In this document: positions 37,901 to 49,441 of the stretch, one piece after another
Layout: each line of letters begins with the position of its first letter
Numbering within the stretch: the first letter of the stretch is position 1
NCBI RefSeq assembly: GCF_051020955.1
Contig: NC_135021.1
Span: 13,683,962-13,747,961 of the forward strand
Length of the DNA stretch: 64,000 bases
Source of the DNA: Megalopta genalis
Lineage: Eukaryota; Arthropoda; Insecta; Hymenoptera; Halictidae
Reading direction: 5' to 3'
Made by a program: the position numbers and the translations under genes
The notes under the pieces: generated by a model
The model's input: the letters and a program-made list of their open reading frames with translations, nothing else
What the model was told of the DNA's origin: nothing
Databases searched by the model: none

Positions 37901-40900
37901 AGCGACAAAGAAGGGCTGATCAACGTAGCCACGAAAGAAATCATACCACAAGATTCAGTATCGCCAAGATTAATTTAAAACCCCCAAAACCAGATCTGCG
38001 ACATGAAAGCATCTGCAAAATCCCGCGTCGCCGCATAGTGGGGTGAAATGACAAAGTTTTGTCAAAATCGGAGGACTTTTGATCGAAATCAGATGCAGCG
38101 ATGCTATTCGCACCTCGTTTTTATAATTGTTGACAATCGGCAACTGTGAAAATAAGCCGCGAGTCTCGAATAATCGTATCTCCTCTTCCCAAATTGTCCA
38201 TTTTTATGCGCAATGTGACCTCGAATTAGGGAGAAATTTCTGTATCAATCAGAATACAATCTTTCAAATTCAATAATTACGAAATCTAGTGAAATTGTTA
38301 AATTCTGCATGAAATTATGAAATTTAGTGTTAACAATACCGTGGTTGAATTACGTTCACGTGGCATCCCCGAGTATTTTACCACCACGCTCTTCCCGTAG
38401 ATAGATTTGCGCATTACTCCCGCGGCCGAAGGGACGCTGGAGAATTTCTTGAAGTGGGTGGAGAAGCTGAAGCCCGCCGACGAGAACCACCCTAATCACT
38501 TCGACGCGGCTGTCCTCGTGACCAGGTCTCGCAATGTCCTTTCACCTTTCCGTTCCTATGACTATGCTAGAATTTCGTCAATTTGCTTGTGTCTCAGGCA
38601 CGACATTTGCTCGCGTGGTACTAACTGCAACCTGCTGGGCCTGGCGTACGTGGGCACCGTCTGCGCGCCCAACAAAGCAGGCGCGATCAACGAAGACACC
38701 GGCCTTACCCTTGGCATCACGGTCGCTCACGAACTCGGTCATTCGTACGTCCTTTGTCTGAAACGACAGGTCCTCAGTAGTAACTTTCAGATCAGTCTTT
38801 GCACAATGGTAGATCTTCAAATACCAAATCTAGTCGACCCTTCTTTTGAAGAGAGACTGTTAATAGCTTTTTTTTTAAAAATGTACATGTAACTGATTAT
38901 TTTTAAGTTACCATAATTATGATTAATAAAGATAGTAAATAATTGAATAAATCATTGAATTTCTTCCAGAGATATTGTATTCATTTCTATAATACTTTAA
39001 ACGTTTTCACAAAAATTGAACGCATCATGCACGTCGAACGAATGCTCGACTTTTTTTACTAATTTTATTAATTCTAATTTAGGCAGCTGATCATTTTAAA
39101 ATTACCCGAATTAAAATTAATAAAATCAGTAAAAAAGCCTGCTAAAACTGCTATATGTTCTATTTCTCAAAATTAAAGTAGAAGTAGGTACAATATTTCT
39201 GGAAAAAGTTCAATAATTTATTAATTTATTTGCTACATTTATTATATTATGGTTCACACTCAACCACACGTGTACATCCAGAAAAAGAACGTTCGCGTTA
39301 AATATCTAAAGAGCTATTAAGGTCTACCATTGTACAAAGGCTGGCAAAAAGGCCAAGGTTAAAGCTGAGAACCTTCTCTTGTTGGACTTGGACACTCGAC
39401 GGTAGCACCTTGAAATGTTGCAGGTTGGGCTGCGCCCACGACGAAGGCGGGCCGAACGCCTGCCCGCCGCAGGACTCCGACCAAAGCTACTATGTCATGT
39501 CGCCCTACATCTTTTTCTTCACGATCCGATGGTCCCCGTGCAGCACGAAATTCATGACCGAGCTCTTCAGGTTGATCGTTCGTAGATGTTAACGTTCTCG
39601 TGTACGCGTAACCAAAGTTTCCACCCTTCGCATCGATACGTTTCAGCGAGGGATTGGGCGACTGTCTGAGCAACAACCCGCGAAATCCGCCGGAGAACTT
39701 CAAGTTCCCGAACATGCTGCCCGGCGCGATGTACGACTCGGACTACCAGTGCAACATGGTTTTGCCCGGCTCGAAGCACTGTCTAGCTTCGGTACGGTTC
39801 AACTATGTTCTTTAACCTTTTAGGCACGACGCGCCACTATAGTGGCTTCCGCGGATATCATCTTTCAGAACGACACGCCACTATAGTGGCTTTCGCGGAT
39901 GTCATCTCACTGGACGGCGCGCCACTATAGTGGCTTGCTCTAGTAGCTCACTCGCTCATCGTTTGAACAAAATAATCGTCTTCATATGCATTGTTTCACA
40001 CTTCTTTTGTCTTCGCATCGATTTACAACAGTCTACAGGGTGTCCCAAAAATGTCTCGCAATCCGGAAATGGCGGGTTCCTCGGATCATTTGAAGCAACT
40101 TCTTCCTTTACAAAAATTTTCTCCGTGGCACCGTTAACGAGTTATTAACGAAAAACAGTGACCAATAAGAATCGAGTACGGCTGACGCGAGGCGGCCCAG
40201 CCAACCAGTGCGCGAAGCCTAGTTCCACTCATTGGCTCGATCGCCTCGCGCCAGCTGAGCTCGCCTCTCATTGGTCACTGTTTTTCGTTAATAACTCGTT
40301 AACGGCGCCTCGGAGAAAATTTTTGTAAAGGAGAAAGTTGCTTCAAATGTTGCTTCAAATGGCCTGAGGAACTCGCCACTTTCGGATTGCGAGACATTTT
40401 TGGGACACCCTGTATATACAGTATCAGACTCTGCCGTCCAGAGAAATAGCCTCGCGCAGAATTTAGACGTACCTAAAAGGTTAACCTTCCGCGAACCATG
40501 CAGGGTCAAATCAAGTTATCAGTCAAAGGTGGGAAAATTTTTAGGTTTTTTTCTTTCTTTTTCTTTTCAATCTCACAACTGTACTAAAATGACAATTATG
40601 AGCTTCATTCATTAATTTTCCCAAAAACATGCTTTCGAAGATATTTCTTGCAGATTTATCGATATGTCCGTTGTTCCTAGTGCAACAGTAATTTATTTCA
40701 TTTAATTTGCTCGAAATTGAGTAATGAAGTAAACGATTTAAATATCGTGAGTCAAAATTGACCCAGCCACCGCTATCCAGTGTCGATACGTTCCTTGCCG
40801 CGTGTAGCACGGATGGTGCACGCTTGCTGGTTCATTTAATGCGTTAAGAAGATATTTTATAGCAAGTTTAGAACTGAGGAATTAATATCCAAGGATAATG

Positions 40901-43900
40901 GAAGGATATGTTATAATTTCGTTAATTTCATTGTTAATACGATAATTAATAAGTACATATAATATATCAAGTTTTAGTCGAAATATCAAATGACCAGAGT
41001 GAAGAGTCGAGTAAAAACAGTTTCCGGAACGTGCAAATAACAAATTCTCAGGAACATAGTAGAAGTTTGGTCCCGGATTTTCTGGGCACCCTGTATATTT
41101 GAAGATGGATAATGTTCGGGGTGTAATTAAACCGCACACGATTCAACGCGTCACCTTATTTTACCTGGTTCGCGAAAGGTTAACCGAACAGAAACGCCCA
41201 GGTGGCCGTCCGCGCCAAAATATGCGTAGAATATTGCGGCGATGGGGAAATTCCGTTTCAGGAGGGCGAGTGCGAAAGGCTATGGTGCACCAAGGAGGAC
41301 AAGTGCGTGACTCAGGGCACCGGGGTGGCCGACGGGACGAAATGCGGCGAGAGCAAGGTTCGATGCACAGACCATATAATCCTTTTCGCGGGCGTTGCGA
41401 CTACATTTTAGAATTCCGGCTAAAATTCTAGCGGTTGAAACCGGGAGAGATCGATCTTTTTTTCCAAGCTCCTAAATGAGATTCTCTCTCAAAGTACTGT
41501 CGGTCTGCGGAAGGCGTCTCGCGCACCTCCGTTCCCACCGTTTTACCTCGCGGAACAACGATTCGCGTGTTCGCGGCCGTTGGGAGATTGTACAGAAATT
41601 TCCATGCGGGTGCTTCGTCACGGTTTCCTTCGCTTCTGTTGGCTCCTGCTCGCCGCTGTCCTTTGCGGCGGATTACAGCCAGAGAACGAGGCGCGAGGGG
41701 AGGCTCTAAGCGACACGGAATAATTTAAAATTTCCGAGACGCGAGCGTAACGCGAAAGTAAAACGTTTCGCGACACCGCGAGAAAGCGGGCGAGGAATAA
41801 TTCTATGAACGGCGAAAAATCACAATGAGGCGGTGGCCATCGTGGGGAAAGCCGTTTTCAGTTTCTCAGAAGTTTCAATTCAAGGAGGCTTTAGGAAATT
41901 CTTCCGTGCGAAAGCAAGTTCGAATTGGTTTGTATTACGTTTGCGATTCGTAATTCAGATCGTCATTGAAACGTATTGCAAACTAATTGAATTACATGGA
42001 ATGTCGATCACATTGTAATTCAAGTGCATTGCATTTGAGTTACGTTGCATTTCGATTACACTCGCGATGGAAACAATTAGTAATTGAATTAACTCAGATG
42101 TTTGAATTACTTAATTGAATTTCAATGTAATTCAAATATAATGTAATTTGAATACGATCTAATTGAATTTTAATGTAATTGTTGCGACGAAGTTGTGCTA
42201 ATTGAATTGTATTGTAATTCAATTATATCGTATTTGAATTAGATTGCAATTCAATTACATTGTAATTTAAATACGATCTAATTTAATTACATTGTGTTTG
42301 AATTACACATGTAATTAAATTAGATTAAATACGATCTAATTGAATTACAATGTAATTGTTGCAACGATGTTGTGCTAATTGAATTACATTGTAATTCAAA
42401 CAAAATGTAATTAAGTTTCATTGTATTTGAAATTACATTGTAATTCAATTATATCGTATTTGAATCAGATTGCAATTCAATGACATTGTAATTCAATTAT
42501 ATCGTATTTGAATCAGATTGCAATTCAATGACTTTGTAATTCAATGAAATCGTATTTGAATCAGATTGCAATTCAATGACATTGTAATTCAATTAAATCG
42601 TATTTGAATCAGAGTGCAATTCAATGACATTGTAATTAAATTAGATCGTATTTAAATTACAATGTAACTGAATTGCAATCTAATTCAAATACAATATAAT
42701 TGAATTACAATATAATTCAATTAGCACAACTTCGTCGTATTGTAATTGTATTTCAATTACAATGTAATTTATATTTGAATCTAATTCAAATATGACGTAA
42801 TTTAATTTTAATCTAATTCAAATACGATGTAATTTAATTTTAATCTAATTCAAATACGCTCTCATTTAATTACAATGTAATTCAATTAGACCAACTCTGT
42901 TGGCGGGGCGCGGTAGAGAACGCGAAACCGGTCGTAAACAAAGCGTAGGGGGACGAATTCCATTCGAGCGGAATTACGGGACGCGTTGATATGCGAAATA
43001 AGGTTGACCGGGTGTTCGGAATGCGAGCAATGTATCGGGAAAGTAAAGAATGCGCGTGTGCTCGCAACACAGTGGTGCATCCACAAGAAATGCGTGGATA
43101 TGGGCACCAGACCGAAGGCGGTGCACGGCGGATGGGGCGAATGGGGTCCCATGAGCAAATGCAGTCGAACCTGCGGCGGCGGCCTGAAAACTTCGGAGCG
43201 GGAGTGCAACAAACCGTATCCATCGAGCGGTGGCAGGTACTGCATCGGAGAGAGGAAGAAGCTAGCCATTTGCAACACCCAGGTGAACCTCGAATGTCGT
43301 TCGTTCTTACCTTTCCTCCCTTTTTTTTTGCTCACTCCATTGTGCTTTCCAATTTGCCTCGAAGGAACATTTGGCAAATTTAACCCCTAAAACCGGTTCG
43401 ACGTACACGTGTACGCCAACGACGCCACATTGGTTGCCATGTATGTATGTATTTATGTATTTAACCCTTTCGCTACGGGCGGATTTTCCGCCGCGGTACT
43501 TCTGCTGGACGGCGCGCTGCGACATCGCTGCACGCTACAAGACGCCGATTGTTGCGGGGGTACCGCAGCGGAGAACCCGCCCGTAGCAAAAGGGTTAATC
43601 CAAATGAAGTTAAACAAAATTGAAAAAAATAAGGCATATCTATTTATCCGTTGTTGAGAGAAAAATAAGGTGAATTAGCTTTCTGCAGTAAGCACTGACT
43701 TTATTCGCTACAAACGATCGAACTTATGGAGGGCCACTATAGTGGCCCTTAGTACCTCGATGGCATCTTATGGAAGGCCACTATAGTGGCTCTTAGTATC
43801 TCGATGGCATCTTATGGAAGGCCACTATAGTGGCTCTTAGTATCTCGATGGCATCTTATGGAGGGCCACTATAGTGGCTCGTAGTATCGAAAGGGTTAAA

Positions 43901-45052
43901 CACCATATATACCAATACAAATACATGTTTCGAGTAATTCTTGCTTCGTCAGTATACGTCCACAATTCGAAAATTACCGAAACCTTTTTATTTTATACAA
44001 GAGTAAATATGTTGTGTAGTAAAAATAATTTGAATTCTCACACATTTAATTACCGGCCTTGAGGGGTTAACGGAACACGCAGATGCTTTTCCATTGGCTT
44101 TCCATAACCTTGTATCAGCTGATCTCGCCTCTCATTGGTCACTGTTTTTCCTTAATAACTAGTAAACAAAGGCGTGGATTGTATTTTCGCTAAAGAAAAA
44201 GTTACTTGAAATGATCTCAGAAATTACCCCTTTTCGGATGTTAACATAATTATGGAACACCCTATATACACTTATGGACAGGATATACAGCTTTCTTCGA
44301 ACAGATAGAATCATGTTTCCATGCTTTTTTGCTTTTTACTTCTTCAGCTTCGCAATCCACGTGCACACTGAAAAATTCCGTTTGGAATGAATTAAGATAT
44401 TATTATGTTGCTGTTGTGTAACTCGAGGGGTTTTGACTCAACAGCCCTGCGACCCTACGAAACCGCCGATCCGGGCGGTCCAGTGCACGTTGTACAACAA
44501 AGTAAAAGTCTTTGCGGACGGTATCCTCTACACGTGGAGGCCGCACGTGGACAAGGACTTTCCTTGCGCCTTGTTCTGCGTCAACGAGAAGAACGTAAGA
44601 ACAAGAGTGAATCCGCAAGCGAACGACACGACACCCTGCAGACCCGGAACGAACGACATGTGCATCGGAGGCGTCTGTAGGGTACGGAAATTCTTTGTCT
44701 TATCTTTCTATCTCCGCCATTCTTCTTTTCTATTTATTTCTCTATTTATTTCTTTATATAATCTTTTCATATTTATTACCTTGCAATATGTAACAAAGGG
44801 GTTTACCCGTTGACATCGATAAACTATTATTCTTATTATTAGATTTTCTTTTTTTCTTTAAACACACAGTTCTCTGCAGACACTTTCTCATTTCTAGTCC
44901 CTCTAGGTTCTAGGTTCTAGATTCTAGTTTTAGGTTCTCCATTCAACCCTTGGACAGCGAATGCAATTTTCGACAATTAAATTATATATATATAATTTAA
45001 TTATAAACAGTGGTATATAATTTAATTATAAATAGTGGTATATAATTAAATT

Positions 45053-45097
<45 letters not shown>

Positions 45098-47307
45098 ATA
45101 GTAACTAAAACTATAATATATATAAACTGTTGACGCTCTAAGAACAATAGAAAGACTGATAGAAGTCTACAAGAAGTATCATAAAAAGTATGATTTGAAA
45201 CATCGATGCATAAGGCTGAGAAAATGGTCAGACGTCCGAGAGTTGATACTGATTTTTCGCAGTTCGATCGTAATATTGACGTTCTAGAAAGTGAGCTGCG
45301 ATTGGATCTTGGACGGTTCCGCGGTGGAGGACAAATGCGGGATCTGCAAAGGGGACGGCACCAAGTGCAAAAAAATCGAGGGAGTGTACGACAAGCAAAT
45401 AGGGCCCAAGCAACGTACGTTTCGCTTCTACCGGCAATCGATTTATTCCACATAATTTCTCTCACTTTGCACGCGCGCAGACCGCGCCGATGTGACGACG
45501 ATTCCGAAAGGGGCGCGCAACATCGTCATAATGGAGACCAAGCCGAAGAAGAATCTCCTGTCGGTAAAATACGCGAAAGGGGAGAAAAGCTGCCTGAACA
45601 ATGATAAGTAATTATTCCGCGATTGCGGTTTAGCCCGTTAAAATGTCGCGCAATGAAACTGTAATCTCTCCGACGATAAACTTTACACCGGGATCGAAAG
45701 AAACGCGATACCGCTTTAACGATTCCTTTTATTGCAGCCGCGGATTCGCGAGCGGCGATTACGAGTGCGCGGACGCGATGCTGGTTTACACGCATCCCGA
45801 GTCGGAGAAGGAGCACATCAGCATGAAAGGGCCTATCAGCGATGACCTTCTTCTCCAGGTAAGCATTCTCTGGATAAAGTCGGTTTTAGAGCGTAGTAGA
45901 ACAAATTCTCTCTAATTTTCCTTCAGCTTGTAAACGAAAAGGAACAATTTGGGGAGAGGAGATGCGATTACTCGAGCTGCTCGTTTTTATAATTGTCGAC
46001 GATTGGTAACTATAGAAACAAGTCACAAAGTTCGAATAATCTCTTCTTCTAAATTGTCCATTTTGGTTTAAAAGCTGAAGGAAAATTGGGGAGAATTTAC
46101 TGTACCTAAACTACGGATTTTCGGCATTTTCGAGGAGAATCTGATTTAGAACCTTTAACACTAAATCTACCACAGCCGATCAAACGACCGGTTTCATGTT
46201 CTTGATTTCACAATTATTGAAGTCGTGATGCTGCTTCCACTAGAAATCGTCGAACATATTTCATTAAATAAGAAATTATGTAATAAAAATTGTGTACAAT
46301 TTCAATGTTCGTAAATTATGTAAAATTTTAATATGCTTAATCTTGTAATTTTTATAAGGCAATACTTGTTAACCGCTGTTAGACCTCGGTAGGTTTAGTA
46401 TTAAAAAATCGATTTTTGTTTCATTCCTTTTTTCTTAAAGTATATGTCGTCGAAAGAATGTCGAATGTCTGCTATAGTATTTGTTTGAATTCGTAGTATG
46501 TACGAAGTTACAGCTATTTGAAGATCACTGATATGCAAGTATACATATAGGTATTTCCACGTAGCCGATAAACGCGTTTCTCTTCAAATCTAATTTTTTC
46601 AACTGATATTGCACGATATCTCAAGTGCCACTTCATCGATTGACTTCAAATTTTCGCAGAATCTTCGGCAGAGATGTAGCTTTTTTCAGAATTAGAAAAT
46701 TAAATTGATTGGGTAGTCTGGTTGCCAAACAGCCATAAAAACTTCGGTTGCCTGGAGTTGCAGAAAAGGTTGGAAAAAAGTTGCAAACAAAGTTGGAAAA
46801 TATTGCTACTTTCATCGGGTTGAAGTTATTAGTAAACCGTGGATTTTATGCATTTCTGGCAAAACGGAGTAGATGCAATTTAATACAGTAAAAAGAGTAA
46901 AAGAATCCGAAAATGTCAATGTATTATTTTTAATTCATTAAAATGATTAAAGGAAGAACGAGCTTGCCATTTAGTTTCTGTAACCTGCAATTGATGCAGA
47001 CAATTTTCATTCAGCGTAAAAATCAGCGAGATAGTTATTAAAAAAAGGAACAGGTTTCCAAGCGACTCCTGTTGTTCTGCCCTCCTAAAACAGGAGGTAC
47101 TATCTGAAAAATCACAGTTTTGAGATATTCAACTTCTGGTGTATTTTTTCCAGGAAATCTAAAAACGGTTATTATTTTATTATTATTATTACTATATACT
47201 ATTATACTATTATACTATATATATTATATAATATATACTATTATATTATACTATTATTATTATATAATTATATTACATATTATATTATATTATATTATAC
47301 TATATAT

Positions 47308-47338
<31 letters not shown>

Positions 47339-49405
47339 AATAACCATTTTTAGATTTTCTGGGAAAAATATATTAGAAGTTGAATACCTCAAAAAACTGT
47401 GATATATACTTATATTATTATTATTATACTATATTATATATACTATTATTATACTATTATACTATTACTATTTTATAATAGTATAATAACACAGTATATA
47501 TAATATACTATATTATACTATATATATAATATACTATATACTATATTATATATACTATTATTATACTATTATACTATTATTATTTTATATTATGTAATTT
47601 ATGGGATCCTAAAATCTCGCGAAGCACACGAAAAATTACTACACATGTAGAAAATACATACATCAATTTAGAAGAATCTAAACGTCGAATTATCAAACTA
47701 TTGCGGATAGTATCTTTCGTTTTAGGACGGCATTGTTGGCAACCGATGCCTGAAAATTTCTATATTCCATAAAGATCCACGGTGCAGCAGTAATGAAGAA
47801 ATATTGCGCGCAGTGCGGAGATAATCAAACTAGCAGCTGCTAGGGTAATAACAATAATCGTTGCGATTGCAGTACGTATTTTACGGGAGCGACGCAAACG
47901 AGAACTTCGAGGTGACTTGGTCGTATTACGTGTCGGCATCGAATCCCGGGTACACGCCGAAATACCTGTGGGACTTTACGGAGTGGTCGTCCTGCGACGC
48001 AAAATGCGGCGGCGGCACAATGGTAAATCGAACTATTATCGGACTAATATCGCCATTGTGTCCGTGGAACCCCGGTGAATCAACGGGGCCAGAAAGTCAC
48101 TACCTCTTGCCGGCCGTTTGATTGCACTTTCGCGGCTCGATACGCTATCGGGCATAAATCAACAGGCTCAATTAGACGTTTGCCCGAGGATTTATTTCCC
48201 TTTGATGCTTTTGGGCTCCGGCTTTCGCTCGGCATGGCAGCGGCCGCGGCCACGGCAGTTCGCGTGCGTCCATGATACTAAATCAGAGGACAAGCGGCAA
48301 CGATGCGAGCACATGCGTCTTTAGCGATGGTATCAAGCCCAATGTGTACGATGGTATCAAGTTCAATAAGGGAAGTTCATTTCATAGAATTCGATTGCTA
48401 TTCGTATCTCCTCGTCCCAAATGGTCCATTTTTTTTGTACACAATCTGACCGCCAATTAGGGAGAATTTACTGTACTTGCAAGTATTATACATTCGCGTT
48501 GAATCGAGTCTTTCGAGAATAGAAATCGAACCAGCTTCTATTTCGCATAACTCTGATGCGATTCGAGTATACGTATAGTGGCTCACAAATGTATTCGTGC
48601 GCTTTTTAAAACGCAATAACTTTTTTAAGACTGGACCAGACCGCTTGAATTTTCTTCTAGATTGTAGAAACACCAGTCTAATAGACAATGACCCAAATAC
48701 TTTTTTTAAAGTTTGCTACTACACATAGAACTTTCGGTATGCGCGTAAGTTACCGAGATCCGTTACATTAGATACGCATAAAAAACTTGAGCTCGTTTCT
48801 TTTTCGTCGTCGTTGCAAGTAGTAGCAAAATGAAGAAAAGTGTTTCAATCATTGTAGGGTAAACTAGTCCTTCTAACATCTCCGGAAAATTCAAGTCATT
48901 TAGTCCAGCTTCAAAAAAGTTACACCGTTTTAAGAGCTGTACGAATACTTTTGCTGTAGGTGCTCGTGAAATTTTCGCATGTAATTTACAAGAATTCGAT
49001 CGTGCTTTCACTTGCAAGTGTTACGAGCGTCGTTTACGCTTTATCGACTCTACTTAGCGCATGCTTGATCCCATCGCTACGCGAGCGCCGATCGTCCTGC
49101 CGAGAAATATCTCACGACGCTAAATAAAGTCGGGTTTGCAAACGACGGATAACAGGAGGCGAGACGGTATAAATAAGCGTAATCAAACGTACCTTCGATA
49201 ACCATAGATCTCCGAGGCGACGTGCATCGAGCAGAACTCTGGCAAAGTCACGCCCAATTTTTGCGAGTCCATTCCCAGACCGGAAACGAAGAGCCGATTG
49301 TGCAACGTGGAAGCGTGCCCTGCGAGGTAACACAATCAACTTTCGTTACAATATTCTTTCTACGAAGTATTCTCTTCATTTTTAAGAAAATTTCATACCT
49401 TGTTA

Positions 49406-49441
<36 letters not shown>

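Noticed and set aside
38745..38892. Continuation of the catalytic frame past exon 6
   Set aside because: The open frame runs on into the intron, but splicing at 38744 gives the complete zinc motif; read-through gives SYVLCLKRQ and loses the third histidine.
43073..43383. Overlapping + strand frame across exon 10 in another register
   Set aside because: Shadow of the TSP1 exon; the TSP1 register carries the conserved motif.
43283..43390. Extension of exon 10 past CAG|GTGAAC
   Set aside because: The CAG|GTGAAC donor joined to exon 11 continues the family motif; the read-through is a Phe/Pro-rich stretch with no match.
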